A stretch of 64,000 bases of DNA from CBDDEH01 sp965226865 (GCA_965226865.1 CBDDEH010000004.1:1674001-1738000); one strand, 5' to 3'; positions 25,296-35,056 are shown, counted from the stretch's first letter. Notes: a model not told the origin generated them from the letters alone. Numbers and translations: made by a program.

Positions 25296-26415
25296 CTAAT
25301 TGAGACCATAAATCCTTGCCGCGTTCCCACCAGTGATCTTGGCCTTCTCCGCTTCGGTGCAGCCAGCAAGGTTTTCTTCCAGGATTTGCTGGCTCCGAGG
25401 GAAAGTCGATTCCATATGAGGGTAGTCGGAGCCCCAAACGATGTTGTCCACCCCTATGTCATGTCTGTGCTTTATGGTTAGAGGGTCTTCCTGAAACGTG
25501 ACGAAAACGTTGCGGTGAAAATAGTCGCTCGGGAGCATACCCTCCTTATATCTGTGCCAGTTTTTCATTTGGATTCGCTGGGTATGCTGATAATCCAGGG
25601 CGTACATGAAGTATGATCTCCAGGAGGCATCGTTTTCGACCGATCCGACTATGAGCTCAGGATGTCGCTCGAAGACGCCGCTAAAGATCATTGCGGCAAG
25701 GGACGTTCGAACCCAGAAGTCGGCGTTGGGGAAAGCCTCTGGCGGCAGTGTCTCCAGGTCGACCAGCTCGTCCAGGGACCCCACTCTATTTGTTGCTATA
25801 TGCAGGGACAAGGGCATCCTAAGCTCTTCTGCAGCAGTCCAGAACGGTTCGTATTCTGGAAGGCTGTAGCTCTTTGTGGGCAGTGGAAAGACCGGTATCA
25901 TTGCCCTACCAGGCCCATTTCATGGCATCGCTCCAACTCCTTCACCGCTCCCTGAATATCATCGACATTGATCATCGCAATTCCCTTTAATCTTTTGCGG
26001 TTAGCTTGGCAATGTTCGGCGATGGCGTTGTTGTATATGCTGAAAATATGATCCAACAGTTCGCTGTCCGGTACGCTGTAGAGTATCAATCCCTGGTTCG
26101 GGTATATTATGCTGCCGCCAATTCCGTCCGAATCCATGTCTGCAACCTGACAAGGGGATCGACACCTCCCTGCCGAACATGGTCATATTGGTCATGAATT
26201 ACGAGTTTCTCGTTGCCTTCGAACCGGACTCCGGCCTGGGATGAAAACGCGGCGGACAATCCCTTGATATTGTCCGTAAACCACCAGTCTCCACCATCAT
26301 CGAGCCTGACGATGCGCGGCACCCTATCCTTGAACCTTGCCTCCGCCCGGCTTGTCCACATGTCCGCTGGCTCAAAGAAGTGGTCATCCGCCGATATGAT
26401 CTCGTAGCTCGCCAC
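25296..26415 (-). pseudogene. Amidohydrolase-2 family protein, tandem copy B (two frameshifts)
   Basis: ATG 26415 starts SYEIISADDHFFEPADMWTS and runs to GGVDPLVRLQT near 26140. The frame moves to DGIGGSIIYPNQGLILYSVP, then near 25900 to MIPVFPLPTKSYSLPEYEPF, and ends at 25296 with WGSDYPHMESTFPRSQQILE and KITGGNAARIYGLN. Rebuilt length is ~370 residues, equal to copy A. The HFFEP and SDYPH motifs are preserved. The shifts are at different positions from those of copy A. As read, both paralogs are inactive, which is surprising for a kept duplicate. Confidence 0.75.
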
Positions 26416-26452
26416 TGTTTACCCCCGTATACGTTGGCTTGTCTGGAGCTTG

Positions 26453-27478
26453 TCAGCTGCTGAAGTGGGGCCCAACCTTTTCCGAAAAAAGGCGCATATT
26501 CTTCGAAGCCTGGTCGAAGGTCATCTCGCCTATGTCGACTGAGAACATCAGATTACGCATCCCCAGGTCTTTTAGATAGGATATCTGCTCGATAGCGCTC
26601 TTGGGTGTTCCTACTATCGAGATGTGCTGCGGCGCTACGGTGTGGCCAGGTGGTGGGAGAGGTGTAGTAGATGGGTTATGCCTGTCTCGGTTTTCTCGAA
26701 TGTACTTCAACTGTTTTTCCGAGGCTGCCTCTAATCTTTCCGCGGCCTCCTGGTCGCTGTCGGCCAGGAAAAGCTGTCGGTGAACCCAGGTCTGGTCGAG
26801 CACATTCTCCACGGTCTCTTCATCGAATCCAGTAGAAACCATGGTATCCTCATACAGCTTGAGCCGGTGGCCCAGCTCTTCTGCTGGCCGGAATCCGATC
26901 TGTATTGGTCTTCCCAGTTTAGCCATCTCAATAACCGATTCCTCGGTCACACAGGCCCGCATCAGGATAGGATGGGGTTTTTGATACGGTAAGGGTCGGA
27001 GCGACGGAAATGATACTTTCCAGAACTTGCCTACGTGGTTCACGGGGCCGCCCGACCAAGCCTTTACCAGAAGCTCCTCCGCTTCGTCCATCATCTCTCG
27101 TCCCTGTTCCAAAGTGACGCCGAAGCCCATATATTCGTAATGGCTGTAGAGCGATCCTCGGCCCGTGCCGACAAGAAGCCTGCCCTTGCTAAGGTTGTCC
27201 AACACAGATGTCTGCACAGCCAGGCGTACTGGATGGTGGAGGGCCAGTTGCACAACGGCGAACCCTATTTTGATCCGTCGAGTCTTAGCCGCAATAGCAG
27301 CACCCAATATCAAGGGGTCAGCATAGCCGGCAGCTCCATCGAAGTGATGCTCCACCAACCAGAAGCAGTCGAAACCAAGATCCTCTGCCAGTTCAGCTTC
27401 CTTGAGGGTCTTGTCTATGACTTGTATATCATGGGCAGGGTCTGTACTGATGTGGAGAGCGAATATACCGAATCTCAT
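26453..27478 (-). CDS. LLM-class flavin-dependent oxidoreductase (luciferase-like)
   Basis: The protein of ~341 residues starts at MRFGIFALHISTDPAHDIQV, the normal start of bacterial luciferase-like monooxygenases. An upstream in-frame ATG (27532) only adds unrelated residues. AELAEDLGFDCFWLVEHHFD, LGAAIAAKTRRIKIGFAVVQ and LLVGTGRGSLYSHYEYMGFG are the TIM-barrel flavin-site segments. The class uses FMNH2 or F420; which one cannot be told. It lies downstream of the binding-protein gene on the same strand, separated by a strong terminator, and upstream of the amidohydrolase pair. It could form a transcript with them. Confidence 0.9.
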   Translation of the reverse strand: MRFGIFALHISTDPAHDIQVIDKTLKEAELAEDLGFDCFWLVEHHFDGAAGYADPLILGAAIAAKTRRIKIGFAVVQLALHHPVRLAVQTSVLDNLSKGRLLVGTGRGSLYSHYEYMGFGVTLEQGREMMDEAEELLVKAWSGGPVNHVGKFWKVSFPSLRPLPYQKPHPILMRACVTEESVIEMAKLGRPIQIGFRPAEELGHRLKLYEDTMVSTGFDEETVENVLDQTWVHRQLFLADSDQEAAERLEAASEKQLKYIRENRDRHNPSTTPLPPPGHTVAPQHISIVGTPKSAIEQISYLKDLGMRNLMFSVDIGEMTFDQASKNMRLFSEKVGPHFSS

Positions 27479-27513
27479 AGGCCTACCTTGCGCTCTAGCG
27501 AATGTCCTGAAAG

Positions 27514-27550
27514 AAAGATGGGGTAGACACACCGTGTCTACCCCATCTTT
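27514..27550. terminator. Bidirectional 17-bp perfect hairpin terminator
   Basis: AAAGATGGGGTAGACAC and GTGTCTACCCCATCTTT enclose a three-base loop. A-rich and T-rich flanks lie on both sides (TTTCTTTC on the minus strand), so it can end transcription of the ABC binding-protein gene. Confidence 0.8.
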
Positions 27551-27597
27551 GCTTAGTCAATCCTCGCCCCCTATTTAGGAGGACCGTATGTCTGAGG

Positions 27598-29703
27598 CTA
27601 CTCTATCACTGCCTCGACGTACTCCAGGTCCCGCAGACCTGCCGTCATCGTTGATGGATACTCCTCTACGACTCTGGGGTCTACCGTTGCTGTGCTGGCG
27701 ATCCAGTATAGGGGCACTGCGCCAAAGTCGTCGAATATGATGTCGCCGGCTTGCCGTAGCAAATCGTCCCGGATGTCGAAGTCTTGCGTCGGTCCCAGCG
27801 CCTCGAAGATCGCGTCGACTTCAGGATTCTCGTAGAGGTGGCAACAGATCCGGTTCTTGCTGTAGTAGTTGATCAGCAGAATCACTGGGTCCTCGTATCT
27901 ATTGTCCGCATTGACTATCGCGACACCGCCGATGGTGGACACAAAGAAGTTTCCTATGAAGGCGCCCCACTCTATCTGCTGGATGGGAATGTCGACGCCC
28001 ACCGCTCTCCAGTAGTTGTTTATGGCCTCTGTGACATCCGGCAGGGCGGCCAGTTCAGCTTTGGAGAAAATCGGCATCACGCAGCAGGACCAGTCCAGGG
28101 GTGCCCCGATCTCTGCTTCGGCTTCTGCAAGCAGTTCTCTGGCCCTTTCTGGATTGTACCCGTACATCTCTGGGAACCTGGTCTCCCACTCTGGGTTCCA
28201 GCCACGCAGGCTGGGGTGGTATTTGGAAACCATCATAAGCTCGCCGTTGCCGCCCAATACAGTGGCAAGCATCTCCTCCCGGTTGATGGCCATGCTGAGA
28301 GCCTGACGCACCTTCTTGTTCACCCAGGGAAGCTCAGTGGCGGGATGAAACACGTCCGAGTATGGCAGGTCGGGACTTGTCCCTTTGCGTGTTGATCCTT
28401 CAGGAATCTCCTCCCGGAAAAGACCTCCGAAAGTGACGTATAGGTTGTTAACGGCGGTTTCCGCGAATATCACCCGCATTCCCGACTGCACCGCCGTGCG
28501 CTCCAGGTCTGGAGGCAACTGGGCCATATGGATCTCACGGGTCAAGAGCATCGCCATTCTGGTCGCGGGCTCAGACGCGAAGAACATTTGAAGCTCTGGG
28601 AAGTCAGGGGTCTTTCGATAGTGGTTTTCCACCCTATCGAACAGCTTGAAAGCGCCCGGTGACCATTCTACCAATTCGTAAGGACCCGTCCCTGCAGGGT
28701 CTTCTTCAAAGCCGGCTTGCCCTTCTGCGTCGAATTGGGCTTTGCTCAGTATCGCCGCGAACCACCGGCTTGAAAGGTTTTCATCCATGTCCAGCTTTGC
28801 GGCGTCCAAGTTTATGATAACCGTGTAATCGTCGGGCGTCTCCATGTTTGGTAGCACTTGCTCTATGAACAACGCGTCGTGGTAGACCGCCCCCTCGGGC
28901 CGTGCGACTCTTTCGAAGGAGTGTCTTACATCAGCGGCGGTAAACTCGCCCCAACCATTATGGAACTGGACACCTTGATTTAGATGAAGTGTCCAGGTAG
29001 TCAGGTCAGCACTCCACTCCCAGCTTTCGGCAAGCATTGGATCGAAACCGTGGCTTTCGTTCAGCCTTATCAGATAGTCGAATATGAGGTATTGAGAAGG
29101 CATCGAGTCACTTAGATGGGTGGCGTGGGGATCGTTGGTCTCTACTTGTATGTCCGCAGCAACCCTCAACCTGTTTGAGGCAAGCCCCTTGGGCGCCTGC
29201 GTCGGGATGGGTACCGGAGTTGCGGTTGGCTGTGGCGTGGGCGTTGGCGCCGGAGTTGGAGTGGCGGGTTGGGCAGCCTTTACGATCGCCTCGATCTCCG
29301 CGGCGGTCAGGGGCTCAGGCTGATCGGATATGGCATCGGCCACTGCGGAAGACACCAGAGCCGCCACATCCTCTGCAGTAAGGCCCTCTCCAGCCGCGGC
29401 GGCCACAGCCGTCTCGACTAGGGCCTGAATCTCCGCAGGGCTGGCACCCTCTGGGGCGGCAGCGGCTACGGCTGTTTCAACCATGCTCTGTATCTGCGCT
29501 GCGGTAACCACTTCCGGCGCTGCGGGCACCGATGCCTTGATGGCGGCGCTGATTATATCCTGAAGTTCCTGTGTGTCGACGCCTGCTGCGGGAGGGCTTG
29601 TCGGCGCAGGAGTGGCCGTCGCGTCGTCACCGCATGCCACTGCTACCAGTAGCAAGGCAGCCATCAGGACACCCAAAGTTAGGAGCGAACGATGCCTTGT
29701 CAT
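27598..29703 (-). CDS. ABC-transporter solute-binding lipoprotein, peptide/nickel type
   Basis: A 701-residue lipoprotein. The signal peptide ends in the lipobox VAVAC with Cys24. Residues ~45-150 are an Ala-rich helical region of repeated units (QSMVETAVAAAAPEGASPAE, QALVETAVAAAAGEGLTAED). A TPAPTPTPQPTATPVPIPTQ linker follows. From ~190 on it is a solute-binding protein family 5 domain (ASNRLRVAADIQVETNDPHA, WEWSADLTTWTLHLNQGVQF, VRQALSMAINREEMLATVLG). Such proteins capture oligopeptides or other organics outside the membrane. No permease or ATPase genes lie beside it. GGAGG lies before the ATG, and a near-perfect promoter lies upstream. Confidence 0.92.
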   Translation of the reverse strand: MTRHRSLLTLGVLMAALLLVAVACGDDATATPAPTSPPAAGVDTQELQDIISAAIKASVPAAPEVVTAAQIQSMVETAVAAAAPEGASPAEIQALVETAVAAAAGEGLTAEDVAALVSSAVADAISDQPEPLTAAEIEAIVKAAQPATPTPAPTPTPQPTATPVPIPTQAPKGLASNRLRVAADIQVETNDPHATHLSDSMPSQYLIFDYLIRLNESHGFDPMLAESWEWSADLTTWTLHLNQGVQFHNGWGEFTAADVRHSFERVARPEGAVYHDALFIEQVLPNMETPDDYTVIINLDAAKLDMDENLSSRWFAAILSKAQFDAEGQAGFEEDPAGTGPYELVEWSPGAFKLFDRVENHYRKTPDFPELQMFFASEPATRMAMLLTREIHMAQLPPDLERTAVQSGMRVIFAETAVNNLYVTFGGLFREEIPEGSTRKGTSPDLPYSDVFHPATELPWVNKKVRQALSMAINREEMLATVLGGNGELMMVSKYHPSLRGWNPEWETRFPEMYGYNPERARELLAEAEAEIGAPLDWSCCVMPIFSKAELAALPDVTEAINNYWRAVGVDIPIQQIEWGAFIGNFFVSTIGGVAIVNADNRYEDPVILLINYYSKNRICCHLYENPEVDAIFEALGPTQDFDIRDDLLRQAGDIIFDDFGAVPLYWIASTATVDPRVVEEYPSTMTAGLRDLEYVEAVIE

Positions 29704-29759
29704 GGTCTTAACCTCCGGATTGGAATTGCAGGTGTTTCACACCTCGATACCGACCGAAT

Positions 29760-29787
29760 ATTATACTTCTACCTCTGGAGCTGTCAA
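29760..29787 (-). promoter_or_regulatory. Consensus promoter of the binding-lipoprotein gene
   Basis: On the minus strand TTGACA, a 16-base spacer and TATAAT are both perfect hexamers. This is the best promoter in the window and is divergent from the one at 29860. Confidence 0.7.
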
Positions 29788-29859
29788 TGTTTACGAACTC
29801 CGTAATGTTTTCCGACATAAGGATCGCCTCCGCAACATCCTGTAAGTGTTCGACTCCCG

Positions 29860-29887
29860 TTGACACCGTTTTACGTAGTGGTACACT
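29860..29887 (+). promoter_or_regulatory. Promoter of the acyl-CoA dehydrogenase genes
   Basis: TTGACA, a 16-base spacer and TACACT lie about 65 bases before the first gene. Confidence 0.55.
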
Positions 29888-29952
29888 TGGGATGGTCTCG
29901 CTGGCCGGATTTCACGTTGTCGGCTTGGCTAATCACATAGGTGTGGTGTTCA

Positions 29953-31128
29953 ATGGACTTTAGGTTTTCTCCAGAAGACGACGCCTTTCGTCAGGAACTC
30001 CAAGACTTTCTACGGCAAGAGTTGCCTCCCAACTGGGAGATCGGATCGATGATGGCCGAGGAGGTCGACTGGGACTTCAACCTCAAGATGCGTAAAAAGC
30101 TGGCCGAGCGAGGCTGGCTGACCATGCACTGGCCAAAGGAATATGGTGGCCAAAACGCCTCGCCGGTGCGTACCGCTATATTCTACGAGGAGATGTCCTA
30201 TAATCGCGCCCCTGGTAGAGATATCTTTGGCGTTAGGATGATTGCTCCTGTCCTGATGTTGTACGGCTCCGAGGAGCAGAAAAAAGAGTTTCTGTTGCCA
30301 ATCTCCAGAGGTGAGGGCCTGTGGTGCCAGGGATACAGCGAGCCGGAATCGGGGTCTGACTTAGCGTCTTTGCAGACCCGAGCCGTGTCCGATGGAGACG
30401 ACTACATCATCAATGGAAGCAAGATATGGACCACGATGGCACACTATGCGGAATGGATCTTCATGTTGTGCCGCACGGATCCGGAAGCTCCAAAGCATAA
30501 GGGGATCAGCTTCCTCGTAGCAAATCTCAAAACCCCAGGGGTTACTATAAGACCCGTACACCAGATAGATGGGGTTCACCACTTCAACCAGGTGTTCTTT
30601 GACAACGTCAGGGTACCCAAAAAGAACCTCATAGGTGAAGAGAACAGGGGTTGGTATGTGGCGATGTCCCTGCTGGATTTTGAGCGGTCCGCGATGGAGT
30701 ATTCGGCCAACTCGCGGCGGCTAATCAAAGAGCTGGTCGAATACGTCAAGACTGCCAAAGCCAATGGGAAACCCCTCTCCCCCAACTCTAGAGTGCGCAA
30801 CGCCATCATAGACAGGCACATCGAAGCGGAAACCGCGCGCCTGCTAGCCTACAAAGTTGCGTGGATGCAGGGAGAAGGTGGATCGCCCAACAAAGAAGCT
30901 TCGATCAACAAGATATTCGGGTCAGAGACAGTCAAACGGACATCAGAAACGGCCTTGGAGGTTCTTGGCCTTAGCGGGCCCTTGCTACCGGGAAGCAAAT
31001 GGGCCAAGCTCAACGGTCGAGTTCCCAGTCTGTGGGTATTCCATATCCCCAACTCCATTGCCTCTGGCACAAATGAGATTCAGCGTAATATCGTATCGAC
31101 CAGAGGGCTGGGGCTTCCCAGAGGTTAA
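29953..31128 (+). CDS. Acyl-CoA dehydrogenase, first of a pair
   Basis: A FAD enzyme of ~391 residues starting at MDFRFSPEDDAFRQELQDFL; an ATG-equivalent four codons earlier is less likely. The family segments are intact: CQGYSEPESGSDLASLQTRA (flavin/acyl binding), INGSKIWTTMAHYAEWIFML, LDFERSAMEYSANSRRLIKE, and the C-terminal IPNSIASGTNEIQRNIVSTR. The expected reaction is α,β-oxidation of an acyl-CoA thioester with electrons passed to ETF. A Glu in the SGTNEIQRN context is the usual catalytic-region marker. The substrate chain is unknown. It leads a three-gene run with a second dehydrogenase and an enoyl-CoA hydratase relative. Confidence 0.93.
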   Translation: MDFRFSPEDDAFRQELQDFLRQELPPNWEIGSMMAEEVDWDFNLKMRKKLAERGWLTMHWPKEYGGQNASPVRTAIFYEEMSYNRAPGRDIFGVRMIAPVLMLYGSEEQKKEFLLPISRGEGLWCQGYSEPESGSDLASLQTRAVSDGDDYIINGSKIWTTMAHYAEWIFMLCRTDPEAPKHKGISFLVANLKTPGVTIRPVHQIDGVHHFNQVFFDNVRVPKKNLIGEENRGWYVAMSLLDFERSAMEYSANSRRLIKELVEYVKTAKANGKPLSPNSRVRNAIIDRHIEAETARLLAYKVAWMQGEGGSPNKEASINKIFGSETVKRTSETALEVLGLSGPLLPGSKWAKLNGRVPSLWVFHIPNSIASGTNEIQRNIVSTRGLGLPRG

Positions 31129-31184
31129 CAGGTCTAACCGGACAAACGCCTACAACAATCAGCCATGATGATCGGGAGGAATCG

Positions 31185-32309
31185 ATGGACCTTGGTTTGA
31201 GCGATACCCAGGAGATGCTGAAGGCCAGTGCCAGGGAGTTTCTGGAGCGCGAATGTCCGCACACGCTCGTAAGGGAGGTCGAAGACGACCAAAAGGGCTA
31301 CTCCCAGAAGCTGTGGCAGCAAATAGTCGAGCTTGGGTGGACTGGCGTCGCCTTTCCGGAGCAGTATGGGGGGACTGGCGGTGATTTCCTGGATCTCATG
31401 GTGCTTGTCGAGGAAGCAGGGCGATCCTTGGCGCCCGCGCCATTTTTCTCCACCGTGGTTCTTGGGGGGCTTACCGTTCTAGATGCCGGTACACAACCTC
31501 AGAAGGAAGATATTCTTCCCAAAATATGCAACGGGCAGACCATCATGACGCTGGCCCTCACAGAGCCCACAGGGACGTTTGAACCAAGCGGAGTCCAGCT
31601 AGAGGCCAAGCGGGATGGCGACGACTTCATCCTTAATGGCACCAAGTTATTCGTATACGACGCCCAAATCGCGGACTTATTAATCGTTGCCGCTCGCACC
31701 TCAAAATCCGACGGTGGCATCACTCTGTTTCTGGTCTCCACGGACTCTCCCGGAGTGTCCGCATCGGTCCTCAACACTATTAGCGGCGACAACCAGTGTG
31801 AGGTCGCCTTCAAGGACGTCAGGGTTCCACCAATCGCAGTTTTAGGCGAGATAGACAAGGGTTGGCCAATCGTAGAGCGGTCTCTCTCGAGAGCGGCTGC
31901 GGCCAAGTGTGTCGAAACCCTCGGGAGTGCCGACGCCGTGCTCGATATGACGTTGGACTACGCAAAACAGAGAGTCCAGTTTGGCAGACCCATTGGGGCA
32001 TTCCAGGCTGTACAGCATCATCTGGCCAACATGGCGGTGGACGTGGAATCCTGTCGCCAGACTACTTATCGTGCCGCGTGGAAAGTATCGGAAGGATTGC
32101 CGGCTTCTGAGGAAATTTCGGTTGCCAAGGCGATTATGAGCGAGGCCTACAGAAGGGTTTGTACCCTTGCCCATCAGTGCCACGGAGCTATAGGCTTCAC
32201 CCAGGAGCACGACCTCCAGCTCTACACCCGCCGGTCTAGGTCACAGGTCGTAGCCTTCGGTGACGTCAACTACTACAAGGAAGTAGTCGCCCAGTCCCTC
32301 GGCCTCTAG
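31185..32309 (+). CDS. Acyl-CoA dehydrogenase, second of a pair
   Basis: 374 residues, beginning MDLGLSDTQEMLKASAREFL. GTGGDFLDLMVLVEEAGRSL, LALTEPTGTFEPSGVQLEAK, FGRPIGAFQAVQHHLANMAV and QCHGAIGFTQEHDLQLYTRR are recognisable. This protein lacks the SGTNEIQRN-type end and carries the short form of the C-terminal domain. Such pairs of one long and one short dehydrogenase often form α2β2 hetero-oligomers for bulky substrates such as steroid side chains in actinobacteria. That is a family analogy, not proof. The start has the weak ribosome site GGGAGGAATCG before it. Confidence 0.92.
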   Translation: MDLGLSDTQEMLKASAREFLERECPHTLVREVEDDQKGYSQKLWQQIVELGWTGVAFPEQYGGTGGDFLDLMVLVEEAGRSLAPAPFFSTVVLGGLTVLDAGTQPQKEDILPKICNGQTIMTLALTEPTGTFEPSGVQLEAKRDGDDFILNGTKLFVYDAQIADLLIVAARTSKSDGGITLFLVSTDSPGVSASVLNTISGDNQCEVAFKDVRVPPIAVLGEIDKGWPIVERSLSRAAAAKCVETLGSADAVLDMTLDYAKQRVQFGRPIGAFQAVQHHLANMAVDVESCRQTTYRAAWKVSEGLPASEEISVAKAIMSEAYRRVCTLAHQCHGAIGFTQEHDLQLYTRRSRSQVVAFGDVNYYKEVVAQSLGL

Positions 32310-32446
32310 CTCTGATCCATTTTCGATCATCGTTTCCCCTCTCGTGCCGATCATGCCGGTGGTAAGGCACCCCACCGTTGACCAACTCGGCGACTCTAAG
32401 TAGACTCCACTCCGTCCCCGGTACGCAGGCAGCGGAGGTATGGACA

Positions 32447-33247
32447 ATGGCCAAGTTCGAGCAGTACGCCAACAAATACGAAAACATTCGCATGGAACGG
32501 CGCAATGGAATACTTCAGATTACGTTCCATACAAACGGCGATAGCCTGAAGTGGTCGAAGCAAACACATCTTGAGTTCGGCGATGCCTTCTATGACATCG
32601 GAAGCGATTCAGAAAACAAAGTCGTAATCATGACCGGCGCTGGAGATGATTTTCTGGCCGAATTGGGGCCTCCGAGACCGGTTCGGGGCACACCTCGGAA
32701 TTGGGATCTGATGTATTGGGAAGGAAAGCGTCTTCTGATGAACCTCCTGGATATCGGGGTTCCGATTATCGGAGCGGTAAACGGCCCGGCCCTAACCCAT
32801 GCGGAGATGCCCCTGCTGTCGGACATTACGCTGGCTTCAGAGACCGCCGTCTTTCAAGACGAGTCCCACTTCTTGCATGGGACAGTCCCCTCCGATGGGG
32901 TTCACGTATTCTGGCCTTTGATCCTAGGACCAAACCGAGGCAGGTATTTCCTCCTCACGGGTCAGAAGCTCTCGGCCCAAGAGGCTTTGGAGCTAGGGGT
33001 AGTCAACGAAGTCCTTCCCAAAGAGAAGCTCCTCCCGAGAGCGTGGGATCTGGCTGAGCAATTGGCGGACAAACCGCCTCTTACCCTGCGCTATACCCGA
33101 GTAGCGTTGACTATGCATCTGAAAAGGCTCATGCAGGACATGCTGGGCTATGGCTTGGCCTTGGAGGGTCTAGGGGTCGTGGACGTCTCCATGGACAAGG
33201 GACTGAACGACAAATGGAACGCCTTCTACAGAAAGACCGGCGAATAG
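32447..33247 (+). CDS. Enoyl-CoA hydratase/isomerase family protein
   Basis: A crotonase-fold protein of ~266 residues. I chose ATG 32447 (MAKFEQYANKYENIRMERRN) with GGAGG eight bases upstream. ILQITFHTNGDSLKWSKQTH, VVIMTGAGDDFLAELGPP and LTGQKLSAQEALELGVVNEV are standard. The oxyanion-hole region reads IIGAVNGPALTHAEMPLLSD, and the second catalytic region reads DESHFLHGTVPSDGVHVFWP. Neither clearly shows the two usual catalytic glutamates. It may therefore be a hydrolase, isomerase or non-standard hydratase. It follows the two acyl-CoA dehydrogenases and could act on their product. Confidence 0.88.
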   Translation: MAKFEQYANKYENIRMERRNGILQITFHTNGDSLKWSKQTHLEFGDAFYDIGSDSENKVVIMTGAGDDFLAELGPPRPVRGTPRNWDLMYWEGKRLLMNLLDIGVPIIGAVNGPALTHAEMPLLSDITLASETAVFQDESHFLHGTVPSDGVHVFWPLILGPNRGRYFLLTGQKLSAQEALELGVVNEVLPKEKLLPRAWDLAEQLADKPPLTLRYTRVALTMHLKRLMQDMLGYGLALEGLGVVDVSMDKGLNDKWNAFYRKTGE

Positions 33248-33269
33248 AGAATCTACCGGAACCCAACAT

Positions 33270-33298
33270 TTGACAGCGATAAACGGAGAATATAGGAT
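33270..33298 (+). promoter_or_regulatory. Promoter of the D-aminoacylase-like gene
   Basis: TTGACA, a 17-base spacer and TAGGAT are seen about 64 bases before ATG 33362. Confidence 0.6.
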
Positions 33299-33361
33299 TC
33301 ACGTAGACCACACTACCACCATATCGTCAGGACGTTGGGCGACAGAAATCTGGAGGACTAA

Positions 33362-35047
33362 ATGGCCGAATATGATCTCGTAATTCGTGGCGGAACAATT
33401 GTCGATGGAACCGGAATTCCCCGGTTCAAGGCGGACTTGGCCACGAAGAACGGCAGGATTGCTCTTATCAGTGGAACTATCAGGGGCGGTGGCGCTAAAG
33501 AAATCGACGCCAGCGGGTGCATCGTAGCCCCGGGTGTTATCGACATGCATACCCACTACGACGGTCAGGTCCAGTGGGACCCATACTGCTCTCTCTCAGG
33601 TTGGTTTGGAGTAACTTCGGTCAGCATAGGACAATGCGGCTTCGGCTTCGCTCCGGTGAGGCCCGAAGACCGGGAGAAGTCTATGCTGATGATGAACAGG
33701 ATCGAGGCGATCCCTCTGGAGTCGATGCGACAGGGGATGCGCTGGGACTGGGTGACCTATCCCGAGTTCCTAGACAGCCTCGACAAACAAGGTTTAGGAA
33801 TCAACATAGGCTCCATGTTTCCTTTCCAGCCTCTCCGGGGTTGGGTTCTTGGGGTACAGGAAGCCAGGGAGAGAAAGTCGGTTACAGAGAAGGAGCTGAA
33901 TCAGATGAAACAGCTCTTTGATGAGGCGATGAGGGCAGGGGCCTTCGGCTTCTCTGCCGACAAGAACCTGGAAGACCGGCCGGAGGACGGCAGTTGGCTG
34001 CCAAGCCAGGTGGCCTCCGAGGAAGAGTTCCTTGCCCTGGCTGATGTGCAAAGACGGTTTGGTGTCGGACTCATTGGCTGGACTATCGGTTTTTCCGAAC
34101 CGGAGGACCGGGCATGGCAGCAGGAACTCGTCACGAAGATGCTTCGTATCAGCGGTAGGCCTTTGCACGTTGGCATCCCCGACGACGAAGAGGGCAACCG
34201 ATGGCTGAACGAGAGTCGGGCAGAAGGACTTCCCTTGGTATCCCAGGAGGTCATCTTCAACAACGTATCGGAGTTCAAGATGGCCGAGTACAATCTGTTC
34301 GACTATATGCAAAGTTGGGTTATGCCAATGATTGGCACAGCAGAAGAAAGGGCGGCCAAGCTTCGTGACCCCGAGAACCGTGCCAAGATGAAGCAGGACG
34401 TCATCGATAATCCCCATGTGAGGACAGACTACGAAAAGATTGCCGTCGCCCAGGTGGTCCATGAACGAAACCATAAGTACGAGGGCTTCAGCGTTGCCGA
34501 AATAGGAAGGATGGAGGGCAAGCATCCCTTGGACGCCTGGTTCGATCTGGCCCTGGACGAAGACCTTCAGACCGAGTTTACCCACTGGCTCGTAGAAGCC
34601 AGTGACGATGCTTTAGCTGTACGTATAAAACATCCGTATACCCACATATCCGTATCCGACGGTGGTGCCCACACCCGCTACACCACGATCAGCTCCTGGC
34701 CTGCTTACTTCCTATCACATTGGATCAGGGAGAAAGAAGTCATGACTTTAGAAGAGGCCCACTACAAGATGAGCGCTTTGCCCGCATGGCTCGCAGATTT
34801 CAAGGACCGGGGCTATCTCCGCAAAGGCGCGTGGGCAGATGTAATCGTTTACGACCCGGAAAAGATCGGGTTGATGTATGAAAAACCAACCTTCGCCAAC
34901 GACTTCCCTGGTGGAGAGCGGCGCATAATACAGAAGCCCACCGGCCTCAGGTACGTCGTCGTAAATGGCGGAGTTACCTTTGAGGACAATGTGTGCACGG
35001 GTGCCCTGCCCGGCAAACTCATGCGCAGCTACGATATGGTGGGCTGA
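33362..35047 (+). CDS. D-aminoacylase/amidohydrolase family enzyme
   Basis: A 561-residue amidohydrolase of the D-aminoacylase (N-acyl-D-amino acid deacylase) type. The start YDLVIRGGTIVDGTGIPRFK is characteristic. GVIDMHTHYDGQVQWDP supplies the HxH metal ligands (residues ~63-65). Later segments are SVSDGGAHTRYTTISSWPAY (the barrel-end Asp/His region) and ADVIVYDPEKIGL in the closing β-sandwich. A cytoplasmic amide hydrolase is expected; the substrate is unknown. It has its own promoter, and a perfect 46-bp palindrome follows its stop. Confidence 0.9.
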   Translation: MAEYDLVIRGGTIVDGTGIPRFKADLATKNGRIALISGTIRGGGAKEIDASGCIVAPGVIDMHTHYDGQVQWDPYCSLSGWFGVTSVSIGQCGFGFAPVRPEDREKSMLMMNRIEAIPLESMRQGMRWDWVTYPEFLDSLDKQGLGINIGSMFPFQPLRGWVLGVQEARERKSVTEKELNQMKQLFDEAMRAGAFGFSADKNLEDRPEDGSWLPSQVASEEEFLALADVQRRFGVGLIGWTIGFSEPEDRAWQQELVTKMLRISGRPLHVGIPDDEEGNRWLNESRAEGLPLVSQEVIFNNVSEFKMAEYNLFDYMQSWVMPMIGTAEERAAKLRDPENRAKMKQDVIDNPHVRTDYEKIAVAQVVHERNHKYEGFSVAEIGRMEGKHPLDAWFDLALDEDLQTEFTHWLVEASDDALAVRIKHPYTHISVSDGGAHTRYTTISSWPAYFLSHWIREKEVMTLEEAHYKMSALPAWLADFKDRGYLRKGAWADVIVYDPEKIGLMYEKPTFANDFPGGERRIIQKPTGLRYVVVNGGVTFEDNVCTGALPGKLMRSYDMVG

Positions 35048-35056
35048 GCCCAGAAC

